From: Macrolepiota albuminosa
Lineage: Eukaryota > Basidiomycota > Agaricomycetes > Agaricales > Agaricaceae
Reading direction: 5' to 3'
Assembly (NCBI GenBank): GCA_027475525.1
Contig: JAMWFC010000080.1
Span: forward strand, 575,348 to 639,347
Length of the DNA stretch: 64,000 nucleotides
Each line of letters opens with the position of its first letter. The stretch's first letter is position 1. The notes under the pieces were generated by a model. That model saw only the letters and a list, made by a program, of their open reading frames with translations, ran no database searches and was not told the origin of the DNA. This document shows positions 33,612 to 46,189 of the stretch, in pieces. A program made the position numbers and the translations under genes.

Positions 33612-33834
33612 TGGTTGGGAATTGCAGCACATGTAGAGGACATGTGACCAACTGCAAGTGTGCCACAGAGGAAAATAAGGAGAGAAAAAATAGAACTATA
33701 CAATTCCAAGGATATGGATTGGAAACAGAGACAATGGCACCTCAGTTGTTTACTACCCAACTGAGGTGTGTATCAAGTTACCCTATGATATGATATGATA
33801 TCAACTAACTCATATATTAGTCTTGTGTCAAACA
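33612..33834 (+). mobile_element. Ty1/copia 5' LTR
   Basis: 223 bp, TGGTTGGGAATTG...TTGTGTCAAACA, the inverted match of 27655-27867. It contains a palindromic stretch around GTTGTTTACTACCCAACTGAG. It borders the end of the element C relic. Confidence 0.85.
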
Positions 33835-33850
33835 GGTTATGGGCCCTGGC
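33835..33850 (+). promoter_or_regulatory. copia primer-binding site (half-tRNA type)
   Basis: GGTTATGGGCCCTGGC directly follows the LTR. TTATGGGCCC is complementary, with wobble, to the anticodon stem-loop region of initiator tRNA-Met, the cleaved half-tRNA primer site used by Drosophila copia and Ty5-like elements. Confidence 0.6.
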
Positions 33851-33919
33851 ACTTAGTAAATTTTTTAGATGACTCACCAATAGCAACCATCAAACCAGAC
33901 AAACTAAACTAAAAACAAC

Positions 33920-35687
33920 ATGATGAACTCAACACTATTCCTGCTACCTGCAGAGGAAAAGTTTGATGGGTCCAATTGGACATTGTTCAAGATGATGATT
34001 ACTGAAGCAGCCCATGGCCATGATCTGTTAGATTACCTGACCAGAGAAATTGAAAAACCCACTCGCACAAAGATTGAAAGTAGTGAGACTAAACCCCCCT
34101 CTATATCCTGGTAAAGAGCACCCAACCCTACCCCTGACAAATGGATGCAGCACAATGCCTATGCTCACAGCATAATAATCCTAAATGTGATTAATCCTAT
34201 TGGCACAGGCATAAAACTTGACAGGACTGCTGTCCTGTCAAAGCCTGGTTCTCACTGACAACACTGCACAACACAAAGTCAGATCAGAGATTGATCAGGA
34301 TAGAGGAAGAGCTTAACTCCATCAAGTACAGGGATGGGTTTAATATCGAGGCACATTTCAGAGCACTCCATACAGCACAGTCAAAGACAAATGACTAAGG
34401 GGCTAGAATCAATAATAAATGATTCAGAGCATATATCTTGAAGTCAATGCCAAGCATGTAGGCCCCAGTCACTGGGGCATTCTTCCAAGAGAAAATGTCA
34501 GCAGAAGTGATTGTCAGACTCACAACACATGCACTGCTACTGCACAGACCATCAGTCATTGCTCCAACCAATTCCATGAATGTTCTCATGACACAGATAG
34601 TCTTGACCCACAATGACAGGAATGCAAAGTGCAAAAACCTGAACTGCAGACATACTGGCCACACAAAGGAAAGGTGCTTCTAGAAGGGTGGGGGGATGGA
34701 GGGTCAGTACCCAGACTGGTGGCAGAAAGGCAAGACCACAAACAGCAGCAGTAATACATTATCAACCCAGTTGGCCACTACCATATCAGTATCCACAACC
34801 TCCCAAGCAAACTTCATGACCATAACTGCCACTGACAATGCTGCAAACCCCAGATGCCTAGCCTTCTTGACCCTGACACAGGCATCTGATAAGCATGATG
34901 TTATAATATACACAGACTCTGGTGCTAGCCAGCATTTCTTCACTGATCAAGGAGACTTCGTAACATATGGCCCCCATGATGCAGCTGACATGGCAGGAGT
35001 GATAGCAGAGGGACGCACCTTCAGGATTCTGGGGTGTGGACAAGTTTGAAGATAGGTAAACTATAAAGGGGAAACAATTAAAATAATTCTCAAGGATGCC
35101 TTCTACATACCTGACTTGTTCCACAATCTGGTCTTACTTGAATTTCTTGTACAGAAAGGGGTGAAGATTGGCTTAGAAAGTGGGGGGATCAGTGATGCAC
35201 ACACCAGATGAGAAACCATTCTTGCACTGCAGTATGGAGATGTCAATGTTCATGATCAACTTTACTCAGCCCCTGCTAGCAATGGCTGCACGCTCACTCA
35301 ACCACCCTGTCAACCTTGAAACATGGCACCAACAACTTGCGCATGTCAGTAAGGGGACTTTGCATGACATAATATGTGTGGATATAGTAACCAGCCTATC
35401 TATCACTAGACTGTTGACAAATGGACACTGTGAGGACTGCATAATGAGCAAACAGTCAAACTGCCCCTTTGACATAAACCACAAACCTGAGACAGTCTTC
35501 TACAAGCATGTGGCATTTGATGTCTGCAGACCAGCTTGCATACAGACTACTGGAGAAAAGAGCCTAATGCTCATAGTGACCGACCATGCCAGAGCAGAGT
35601 GCACAATGTGGTACTTGTCAAACAAGGCTGCCAAGACAACTGTAGCCTGTCTTGAAGTCTTCAATGTGCATGTGGAGAACCAGTGGA
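33920..35687 (+). pseudogene. Ty1/copia gag-protease-integrase, 5' half
   Basis: Forward frames with stops give gag starting MMNSTLFLLPAEEKFDGSNW (the F-x-G-x-N-W entry motif of copia gag), a CCHC knuckle CKNLNCRHTGHTKERCF, protease YTDSGASQHFFTD, a GAG-pre-integrase segment (LETWHQQLAHVSKGTLHDI, then a C-x2-C), and the integrase core opening VTDHARAECTMWYLS. It stops inside integrase at GTGGA (35683-35687), the target site of an LTR-X insertion. The frame would continue with the reverse fragment ending at 30186. Confidence 0.88.
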
Positions 35688-35752
35688 TATAAGGGCAATT
35701 TCCGGAGGCTGTGGCTCAGTCACATAGCTGGCAGAAGGAGATCCAAAGACAT
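35688..35752 (-). mobile_element. LTR-X fragment, 3' part, reverse
   Basis: About 65 bp matching the reverse complement of the end of LTR-X (TATAAGGGCAA... for TGTAAGGGCAA...). Flanked on the left by GTGGA. It stops at a junction with element A's gag leader. Confidence 0.8.
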
Positions 35753-35758
35753 GCTTCC

Positions 35759-38700
35759 ATGACTGGTTTCCTTGATCCAGACCCTCCTTTCCCAGCTGCA
35801 GACACAGGTGATCCACCTGCATCTCAAGCTGTAAAGACGCAATCCATGTCTGCGTACCAGCCCCCGCCAAAGCGGGATGAAAAGATACCTCATGATGTCA
35901 GCATGAGCTTTGGAATGCTGGGTGGGCTATCCGTATCATAGATGATGTCCATTGTATGGCCTGGTGATAAACCAGGAGAGAGATCTGCGGTCTCAGGAGT
36001 GTTGCTGCCAGCAAGCCAAATGCCTTCATTAATGTACCCAGTACTGCCTGAGAGCTCATCAGCTCAGTTCGAAGGTCAACCAGACCTTACCCAGTACTCG
36101 GAAATGGTACAAGGCAGCGCGTTTGCACATAGTACTCCATTCCAGATGGCGCCAACTGAGCGACATTTGGAGTATGTGGCAGACACTGCCACTGAACCAG
36201 GACTGTCGTTGGTGATGATACAAGGACAGAAGCAAGGACCAGCAATAGTGGTCAATAGGGAGGACAATGAGGCTGTAAGGTCGGAGAAGGCGTTGTCAGC
36301 ACCTAGAATTCCAGAGTTGCACAGAAGAGCCGGCAAACAGCCACAAGTGAGGCATGGAGGCCTCAGGAGAGCTCTGGACTTAGAATCCGAGCTGGAATCC
36401 TCAGATGATGAGGAAAGCAAGAGGTCGCATTTGACCCTGTCTATCCAGCTACAGCTAGCATTGGATCAATATCCAGCGGTCATGAAGGAATCGATGCGAA
36501 AGCGTCTGCAGCTTTATGTAGTAAAGCACCTACAATTACTGGCTGCTAGGAGTCATGATGTACCTCGTGCAGATTCAACTGAATATATCAAATTATTTGT
36601 GAGTATCTTCAAACTCAAAGTGGTGGAATACCTCAAGCGCAAAACGGCACAAGGGTCAGCAGTCTCAACAGCCACTCCGGCTGACTCAGTGGAATGCAAA
36701 ATGAGCATGCGCCAATGAGCGCCATTAATTGCGGATGCAATGGAATTGCTAAATGCGCCTCGTCAGGCCAATGAGTCTTAGCAAGACTACATTAGACGTC
36801 AGAATGCTGCAAACCGGCAATGCATTGTCAGTGGAGTGCCTCAGCAGGCATTGTTTGAGGTAGAGACTGTGATGACAACTCTGGCAGAGCCAGAGGCACT
36901 ACTTGCAGTGCAAGAGGTTAAGACACCTCGAAAGCAAGTCACTATCAAGGAAGAGGTGGACAAAGTCTACATTCTTGAGGAGCAAACATGACCATGACAC
37001 ATAGTACGATGTGTCCACCTAGTGGACAACTGGAATGAACATGTCAATTACCAGAGGATGCGCAACCAGGACTTGCATGATCATGGCGAGTTGTTGATTG
37101 ATGACCAGGAGGTCGCCTTCAAAGAGTGGAGGGTGTAACGCCTGTCGATGACATGTGGCAACTATTTGTGGCTCGAACTGCTGAACTGGACAGAGATCCA
37201 GGTGGTAGTGATGATAGTAGTGATCATTACAAGAAGAGGGAGCCAAATTGTTGCAATAACAATGGTGGGGGCTGTGATTATAGACAGAACAATCAAGACA
37301 ATAATAATCATCATAATGGTGGCAGGCATACTGGTGAATTACCAGCGGAGCAAGAAATGAGGCAACAGCCCACCCCATGGTCGGAAAGAACAGCCAATAA
37401 ACACCTGTTTCGCAGTCCCCAGGCATTTTTGATGCCCCCACCTCATGAGTTGCATAAAACTATGCCTGGAATGAATGAGGCAGTGAGGATCCATATGGAT
37501 CATATGCATGACCGCCTTACTCATCTGGTGGATGACTCCCTTGAAGTCAGGTTTGAATTTCCTGCGGGGGTAAGTCCCCGCAAATCTGATGGTAAGCACA
37601 TACATGCATATGCTGGAGGGCATAGGTTCTCCCAGTTGGAGGACTGGGCCATGGACGTCTGCTACCACCCAGCAGCCTGCTGCTATGGTGGAGACGACAT
37701 GGACCAGGAGAGGATCTTCATGCTACATGAATTCATGGAGGGAGAGGCTCAGAATTGGTTCCATCGCCATGTCCTCCACATTAATCGCGACAAATCGCAT
37801 TGGACGTTTAAAGAAGTTCTGATAGGATTGTATAATCAATTCATCAATGCTGCAACGATGCAGGAAGCTTGAAATGCCTTTAGAAAGGCAGTGTATGACA
37901 CTAAGACTGGCGTCCAGACATTTTATGATGACCTGGTGGGTCATGCACAGAATATGGCCGTCTATCCAGACAAATACATGATTTGCAAGACATTCCTGGA
38001 TGGAATACCAGCAGATATGAGGAGGGCATTGATACACAATGACAATTTGTCTCTGGAGGTCAATACTGTGACTGAGTTCTTGGCATATGCCATTCGCTAT
38101 GAGCAGTTGACACGTACTGCAAATCATTATGAACAGCGTAGTTCACGCTGAGGACCCGTGAACCATCAGGCAGTGAAGGTGGGAACCTTCCTGGCTAAAT
38201 GGTCAGAGATGGAGAACAATTGCAATCTGCAATTTGTCATGCGCAAGACAATCCCTGGAGGCCAACAGCCTCGATTGAAGCCTGCTGGGTATTTGCCAGC
38301 GAAAGATAGTCGACTCAGTTCAGGTCAAAACCAAGTGGCAGCAAGAGGGGGTGTAGCACCTGTAACGTGCATGGTGAGCAAACCCACTGAGGTGGCTGGA
38401 GCGGCCCACAGAAGGCCTGCCGGGGACTCCTCCACATGCTACAACTGTGGTCAGGTTGGGCATTTTGCTAAGGAATGTCCTGCCCCATCCAAGGCATACA
38501 TTCAGGTGGCTCATACAGCTGCAGCTCCTAGTGAGGTCATCAGTGACGATGAGGACAATGAGGACGTCGAGGAGGTGGAAGAAGAGCCGCAAGTAGAGGC
38601 TGAAGGCTCAGAAGTGGATGACACTGAGAGCATCCAGATAGAAGGCAACAAATACGTCGCAGTGGACATGTATGACAGCGACTACTATACTTGCGATGAC

Positions 38701-39255
38701 AAGGAAGAACACTTGTTTGCACTGACTGAGTGCCGTGGAGATCAACACGTCCAAATGAGACATGTCACACTGCAAAAAGCAACCAATAAGTTGCAGAGGC
38801 CACGATATACTCCTGAAGAGAAGGAGTGTTTGGTAACTTACGTGGATGTCAATGGACATCCTGCCTGGACGTTGTGGGACTCAGGGAGTACTACTACAGG
38901 CATTATGCCCCAGTTTGCTCATGTTAACACAATTTGCATTCATGAGCTGGAGGAGCCATTGATGCTCCAGTTGGGGACCGTAGGGAGTTGTGCCATGGTA
39001 CAGTTTGGTGCTGAAGTGAAGATAAAAACGTCAGGGATGTCAAAGGAGTATGTGGACATAGCAAATTTTGATTGCTATAATATGATCATTGGTACACCGT
39101 TTATGCGTAAGAACAAGGTGTCGTTGGACTTTGTGAACGACATGGTTGTGGTGAATGGTGTGCCTGTGAAGGCAGAGAAAGTCGTGTTAAACGACATGGA
39201 TGGGCACCTGAGGCACTATTATGCAACTGAAAAGCAGTGTGATGAATGCAACTGA
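35759..39255 (+). pseudogene. element A gag and aspartic protease
   Basis: From ATG 35759, frame 2 runs to about 37130, then frame 1 to TGA 39253-39255, with internal stops at about 35939, 36716, 36778 and 37870. Gag has a Pro/Gln-rich N-terminus and a capsid-like helical region (ERIFMLHEFMEGEAQNWF, WTFKEVLIGLYNQF, MAVYPDKYMICKTFLDGIP). A single CCHC knuckle CYNCGQVGHFAKEC lies near 38440. After an acidic linker comes the protease LWDSGSTTTGI (catalytic DSG at 38878-38886) and DCYNMIIGTPFMRKNKV. An Asn-rich tract (NNNGGG, NNQDNNNHHN) near 37240-37320 is absent from element B. Function: virus-like particle protein plus processing protease. Confidence 0.85.
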
Positions 39256-39259
39256 CTAG
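39253..39259 (+). promoter_or_regulatory. TGA-CTAG stop context at the protease-pol border
   Basis: TGACTAG closes the gag-protease frame and the same frame stays open for 108 codons afterwards. Element B has the same TGACTAG at the homologous place (56203). UGA-CUA is a known leaky stop context, so this could be a readthrough site; two independent CGA-to-TGA mutations are the alternative. Confidence 0.35.
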
Positions 39260-42200
39260 ATGGTCGCAAGAGAGCGACTGTACAGGAGGTGGAGGACAAA
39301 CATGTTTCACTGAAAAGCTTGCCGGCAGATTTGCCGGCTATACTGATGTCTGAGGAAGAGTTTCAAGGAACTCTGAAGAAGGGGAAGCACCCAGATGTGG
39401 TCGGGTATACAAATGGAAAGCCTAAGCAGGCTATACCGTGTAAGAATGAGTGTGGTAGATGCGGGGTGGAGTCGATGGAGTGTCAGCTGACTAGCTCTCA
39501 AATAAGGATGGAGGATCTTGTCAAGGACAAGGTATATAGTACTATGGGAACGTTGGGAAGCACACAGTCGTTAATAGATTGACCAATGTCCCAGCCAGGA
39601 GTGCAATGGGTGTATGACCCACAAATGCCATGAGAGTGGAACGAGTTGGTAGCGTCAATGGTGACGCATACTATGGAAAGGGTACAGTCGACCCAGATGG
39701 AAGAAGTATACCGTCATGCATGGGAGGATGAGATCTCCGAAGCGTCAGATATCATATTTGATGGTGTATCACTGAAGGCGAGAAGTGTGCAATTGTCATT
39801 GAATACAACAAGAGTGGCGAGGAGGCAACCAGTCGTGAGGTTAAACCTGGGGGATCTCACAAAAGAGCATGTATGTGCCTTATGGGAGCAATTTGAACCA
39901 AAGGTTCAGCCACAAATAGCACGCATATCAAAAGGAAAAGGCAAGGCAAGTGAGCCTTACTGAGGAAGATATTCCTCGATTGCACCAGCAATGGCAATAT
40001 AAGTTTGCTGATATCGTCAACGGAACAAAGGAAGAACTTCCTCTGTGGCAGGAGGTTAATCATGAGATTAATCTCATTGACGATAATAAGCAGTACAAGT
40101 ACCACTTGCCTCGCTGTCTATAAGCACTACATGATCAGCTTCATGAAAAAATGAACAGATATATAAACACAAAGTGGTGGGAGCCATGACCAGCGGTGCA
40201 AGCTGCACCTTTACTGTATATTCCCAAGAAGGATGAGATGTTACGAACTGCATTGGATGCACGACAGTGCAATGATAATACAGTCAAGGACGTAACACCT
40301 CTTTCAGATCAGGAAGTCATATGTGAAGATGTTGCCACAGCAAAATATAGGTCAAAAATCGACCTTATGGATGTGTATGAACAGGTTCGCATATGTGAAG
40401 AGGATATACCAAAGACATTGTTTTGGTCCCTGATGGGGATATTCGTGAGTAACATCATGCAGATTGGTGATTGCAATGCACCAGCGACATTCCAGAGGTT
40501 AATGACCTCCATCTTCCGAGATGTAATTGGGAAGTTTATGCATGTCTATTTAGACGATATATTCATCTTTTCTGAGTCCATTGAGGAGCATGAGCAGCAC
40601 CTACGAGTCATATTCAAATGACTACATAAGGCTAGTCTCTACCTTAAATGGAAGAAGTGCGAATTGTATGCACCTAGTATAGACTGTCTCGGTCATGTCA
40701 TTGATCAGAAGGGTATTCATCCAGACATGGATAAACTCGACCAAATTTGAGAGTGGCATACCCCATGCACGTATAATGATATCCAGCGTTTTGTTGGGCT
40801 TGTAAATTACATTGGTAACTTTTTGCCAGATATTACAGCATACACTGGGCCACTGATGGCCATGATCCAGAATGGGTCCCCTTTTCACTAGAAACCGCTG
40901 CATCAGCAGTGTTTCAAGATGATTAAGCACATTTGTGCAAAAATGCCAGTGATCCGGCCAATTGATCCACGCATTGACAAGTCCATTTGGCTCATATGTG
41001 ACGCATTGAAGACTGGGGTCGGGGCCATGTTTGGCCAAGGTAAAATGTGGCAAACATGCCGACTAGCGGGATTTATGTCCTGTAAGTTTACTGCTGCACA
41101 GCAGAACTATGCTGTTCATGAGTTGGAAACACTCGCTATCCTGGAAGCCCTCCTAAAGTGGGAGGATAAGCTGATGGGGTATAAGATCCATATCATTATG
41201 GATCACAAGGCACTCGAGTTTTTTAAAACCCAAGTGCATCTATCACTGTGACAACGTTGCTGGATCGACTACATGTCGCAATATTAGTTCAACATCACCT
41301 ATGTAAAAGGTGAATTGAACAAGGTGGCAGACTGCCTGTCTCAATATTTCAAGAGTGATACTTGAGATGACGTCCATACATGCACGACTATGTGTAGGCA
41401 GACAAACACATTGACCTGGAGGGTGAGGACTTGCCCCTGCATAGGTTCCATGAAATCAAGGAACATACCACTGAGTTACATGCCATGTGAGTGCAGGAAT
41501 CATGTCACAGCAAGTGATTGCAAGAACAGTGAGAAGCTTGCAATATTGAGGCACAGGTGCTGGTGGATCATGAGATTTCCCCGCCAAGCAAAGAAAGGAG
41601 GCAGGAGGTGCACCCTAGTGGTATGGAAATGACTCTCCAGCAGGCCTTGGACTTGCATGACCATCATCCTGTGCCAATTGACTTAGGCAATGCGCAATTT
41701 TGCACACGTATTTGGCAAGGATACAAGGATGACAAGCTCTTCTTAGAGATTCTGAACAATATCCAAGCGCATCCGCACTTCAAGGTAGAGCAGCAGCTTG
41801 TCTACCTTACCAGATCCACTGGGTCCAACGTCATCTGCATTCCCTGGGAGAGGTCGTTGATCACAACTATCCTGGACCAGGCCCACAGAGTAGTGGGCCA
41901 CTTCAGAACTCAGAAAATGCTGGACTATGTGCAACACTGGTACTGGTGGCCGCAAATGTCCAAAGAAGCGAGCCAATTCTGCTTGACATACAAGCTTTGT
42001 CAACAGTTGAAAGTATTGACACTGAAGCCACCGGAGAAGCTTCATTTGCTTCCTATACCAGTTAAACCTTGGGATTCGATCGGGATGGACTTTATAGGTC
42101 CGTTTCCTAAGTTGAAGGGTTTTAACTACCTCTGGGTAGTGATCTGTAGAATGACCAGTATAGTCCATCTTATTCTGGTAAGGACCACCATGACAGCTTC

Positions 42201-43167
42201 GGACTTGTCTTGGATCTACCTCAAGGAGATAGTTTGCCTGCATGGACTGCCAAGTCCGATCATAAGCGATTGAGACACTAAGTTTACTTCCAAATGGTGG
42301 AAGGAGTTGCACAAGCTGCTTGGAGCAAAGTTGCTCATGTTGACGTTGTTTCATCCACAAATGGATGGCCAGACAGAATGAGCAAATAGGAATATTGTGC
42401 AAATATTGCGAGTGTTTGTATGTCCTGATCAGAAGGACTGGGTGGACAGATGTCCACTTGTTGAATTCACGATAAACGCAAGCATATCTGAAACCACAGG
42501 GTATTCACCCTTTGAACTCAATAATGGCTATATGCCATCCATGATTCGTGAACTTCGCACCGACAAAGCTATTCCTATTGGGGTAAAGCAGTTTGCGTGC
42601 AACGTGCTACAAAACTTAGTGGATGCCCATGACGTGATTATAGAACTGCGTGTCTGGCAGACAAAACATGCAAATAATTGCAGATGTGATGATCTGGACA
42701 TCAAGAAAGGGAACCTAGTGTACCTTTTGACAAAGAACTTGAACTTGCCAAAAGGCAGAGCGAGTAAGCTGTGTCCAAAGTGGATTGGACCATATAGGGT
42801 CCTTGAGGCTAAGCTGAGCACGTCTAACTACATGCTGGAACTGCCCCAGGCACTGCAGGCATGCAGGATAGTCCCTAAGTTCCATGTGTTGCTGTTGCAA
42901 CCATACTTGGCCAATAGTGATGTGCTCTTTCCTAATCATGCTACCCTGGAACCGTATGACTTTGGAACTGGTGATGACCAGGAATGGTTTGTAGATGACC
43001 TCATAGGTCATAGGTGGATAGGGGGAAACCTCGAATTCAAGGTAAGGTGGAGCTTAGGTGATACTACCTGGGAACCGCTAGCGAACTGCAAAGATCTTGC
43101 AGCAATAGACAGGTACCTAGAGCTGCAGGGCATGAAATGCCCTCAACAGCTAGCAAAATGCACATAA
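39256..43167 (+). pseudogene. element A pol (RT, RNase H, integrase, chromodomain)
   Basis: Several frames joined by stops and shifts. RT: LLYIPKKDEMLRTALDARQC, DLMDVYEQVRI, IMQIGDCNAPATFQRLM and the catalytic YLDD at about 40547-40558. RNase H: WLICDALKTGVGAMFGQG, AVHELETLAILEALLKWEDK, MDHKALEFF, FNITYVKGELNKVADCL. Integrase: HRVVGHFRTQKMLDYV with WYWWPQM (zinc-finger Cys partly lost, CLTYKLC), WDSIGMDFIGPFP, ISD-stop-DTKFTSKWW and a DGQTE-stop-ANRN block where the arginine codons became TGA. The C-terminus has a chromodomain, EWFVDDLIGHRW to GDTTWEP (42970-43145), which places the element in the chromoviruses. Inactive. Confidence 0.88.
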
Positions 43168-43330
43168 CGCACGTGTGGTGGTGAAAGGTGGACAAAGTCC
43201 ACTTTGATTGCTGGTGAAAGACTGGGTGGCAGCTATTTATAGTTGTTTACACCACTGGCAGAGTTAGGAGATTTTTTTTCTTCTTTTCTCCTTCTAAGTC
43301 CCAATACACATCGCTAGCGTGTTCTTTGCA

Positions 43331-46189
43331 ATGGCCTATTGGGGGCCACAAAAGAGTAATCAGAGCCTACAAGGCTCTAGTGGTGGGGGGAGACCCCCAA
43401 ATATACAAATGCAAGAATACCAAGGGCAGCCGCCATATCCGGTGGCGAGCCAACACCATCCTGCGGGCATGGCCTATCCAGGCTGTGAAGAACTGCTTCC
43501 ATACCAGACCCCCCTTCACTCCCAAGAGATGGAGGTCGATGATGAGGAGCGCTATGAGCGCCCGGAGGACAGCATGCACTCAGAGCGCTACTATCAGGTA
43601 CCACCAGCGTGCTCGCAGGCGTTGATTCTGATGTATGCAGGTGCAGTGATGGGACCACCATCTGTATCATGGACGCATTGGCCCACGGTAGAACCGTATA
43701 TGGAGACTGCACCACAAGCGCAGGAGTTAGCAGTGCCAGACACACTCCTGAGCAGATTGGAAGCAGCAGGACAGCTGGTTCCTGCAACTGCGCCCTTCCT
43801 GCAGGACAGTCTGGCCGTGATGGTGATGGAGGGATTGCTCAACTAGATCGAGCTGATGAGGAGGCAGCGCATCATAGCGCTGGAACAGATTGAACGTGCA
43901 TCTAAGCACAAAGTTTCTATGTTCAAAGAACCAACTGCCAAGGTCAAGAGGGCCAAATATCAGCCCAGTCGACCAGTTGACCCTCCACAGGCTAGGATGC
44001 TATCAGCTGTGCAATTCACGCACCCTGAGCAGCCTGCTCAGCCCGTTGCTTCGTCTTTGCAGCTACATGCTGTGGCCCCTCAGGGCCAGTCAGAATCACT
44101 GACTGTCATCAGTAAGCCTCTGGCCGACCTGTCCTTGGGCCAGCAGGAACCCGCATCATCTCGGGCCCCACTTATAGGGTCCAAAACTGTTACCACAGCA
44201 CCTCAGGCACCAACTCTTAGTATGTCCCATGCTGAGTCGGAAGGGAGAACTCTGGTGCAAAATGCGCCTGCCCCTCTGGTGGCTCAGCCACAACCTGTTT
44301 TGTCTGCCCCAGCAAAGTCGGGGCCATCTTGTCAGCGTTGCGGCTGCAAGCCGCCTCTCAATGCCTCCAAATTGAAGGTCATAGCCTTTCCTGCTGGCAT
44401 TCCTGCACAAGCGGGAGAAGTCCAGATGCTTTTCATGCTGCCGGTGTTTGTACCGGCCCCACCAGAACAGTACTCCATGGTTGTCTTGACCCCAGACCCC
44501 CACACACCAGAACAATATGATGGTCTGGTGGCGACCTCAAGAGGAAAACCCATGCCTGGAAAAGACAAAGTGCCAGTTGCATCCTTGTCTGACAAGAGCG
44601 ACTATGGAGAGTCGAGCTCAGAGCAGGAGGAGGACAGGGAGAAGGGGGAATCAGCAGCAGACCGGTTCCAACGAGTATCACACAATAAGCACATTGTAAG
44701 GAAGAAGACAAACCATGCCAAGTAGCTGCAGGCCCTGAAATATAGGGCCAAGGATGAGTTCTCAGGGAGAATCCCCGATGGCTTGGGGGTGAAGGTGTGG
44801 GGGCTGCTCAATATTGAGCGAATGAATTTGTGCTTTAGAGGAGCACTCAGCCATTGCACATACTATTTGTATGCCATGAATACAGTGCTGATGGGAGCTG
44901 ACGCCAATAGAGCGGCATCGTATGAGTATGCCTCTGGCCAGCGTGCCCACATCTCAGGTATGATTGTGTACAAGCACGCTCCATGCGGTCTTCTCTGCAC
45001 TCCATTAGAGCTGGACCGGCTCTACAAGTATTACATGAATATCCACATCCTGCGTCATGACAGAATTGTCACATACATGTTGATCACAGAGCTTCAGATG
45101 TTTGCACAGCGAACAGTTGAGGCTCTGCATGACTGGACCATGCAGCTCCTGATGAAGGAGCCTCAATACCAGGACCTCATCAACCCAATGCAGCCTCTTG
45201 TCAAGTGACAACACATTCCGGGGCGCTTCTTGTGCATGAAAGAAGATGGTTCCACGGCACTGTGTGTAATGCATGCTCAAGATCCAGCCACGCCATTTGA
45301 CTTGGACCAGCTGGCGCAGTACGTGCTGGTCTTTGGTCGACCCAGGCTGGAAAACACCTATCAGGGCATCGCAGCGGACCACACCTACTGCATGCACTGG
45401 TGGACCCTCTTTGGGTTTGCATTATGTCGAGCTCTCTGTGCTAACAGCGCAGCCAAACCTGTGATCATGCAGTGCATGACCCTTGTTGTGGCCTGTCCGG
45501 GGCTGTATCAAGAGGCGATTGCCTCGTATGATGCCATGTTTTCCAAGCAACCATTTGAGCCCCAGCATGGGCCAAAGCTCAAGATTCATCAAGTTCACGT
45601 GCCCAACAACCAGGCACAGAACTTCTCTGACAACGACACATTACGCATCTTCCTACACAACCAAATTCTGCTAGACTGGGTGGACCATGCCTACACTTAC
45701 GGTGTGGTCTTCCTAGAACAGCACTTCTACTCCCCCATGATGTCTATGGACATCTTCAGGCAGATCAATGATGAGCGCATGGAGCACCTCTCCATGTACG
45801 GCACCCCTCCCGCAATCTCGCAATGGGATGGATGGCAGGAGATGACCGAAGACAACTATTATTGTCTTATGTTCAAACACCACGAGGAAAGCAATCTCCC
45901 TGTCAACCCTGAGGCCAATGGCCTCTACTATCTCATAGGAATGGACCTGAATCGGGTCAATCTCCTAGACCAAACGTCGGTGCATGGTACGCTCACCACC
46001 ATGCCTACTGCAATTAATGTCACGCTTACTGAGCCTATGGTGGTAGATTTGCCTGCAGTCAAGGAGTCAACTACCCCACCAAGGACAGAATCGGTGCTTC
46101 CTCCTCCTGCGATTAATGTTGCACCCAAGAAGGAGTCAATGGTGACAGAGACAGGTGTGGTTGCAGAGGCCTCATCAGATGGGTCATAG
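43331..46189 (+). pseudogene. element A third ORF (ORF3), unknown protein
   Basis: One frame runs 953 codons from ATG 43331 to TAG 46187, with three internal stops (about 43846, 44723, 45206). The N-terminal 450 residues are Pro/Gln/Ala-rich and acidic (PQAQELAVPDTLL, DYGESSSEQEEDREKGE). The C-terminal half is folded-looking: GRIPDGLGV, TYYLYAMNTVLMG, FDLDQLAQYVLVFGRP, HWWTLFGFALCRAL, CPGLYQEAIASYDAM, LDWVDHAYTYGVVFLEQHF, PPAISQWDGWQ and GLYYLIGMDLNRVN. A CQRCGC motif near 44335 is not conserved in B. No signal peptide, membrane segment or fusion-peptide-like region, so it is not envelope-like. I do not recognise the family. It starts 163 bp after pol. Confidence 0.7.
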
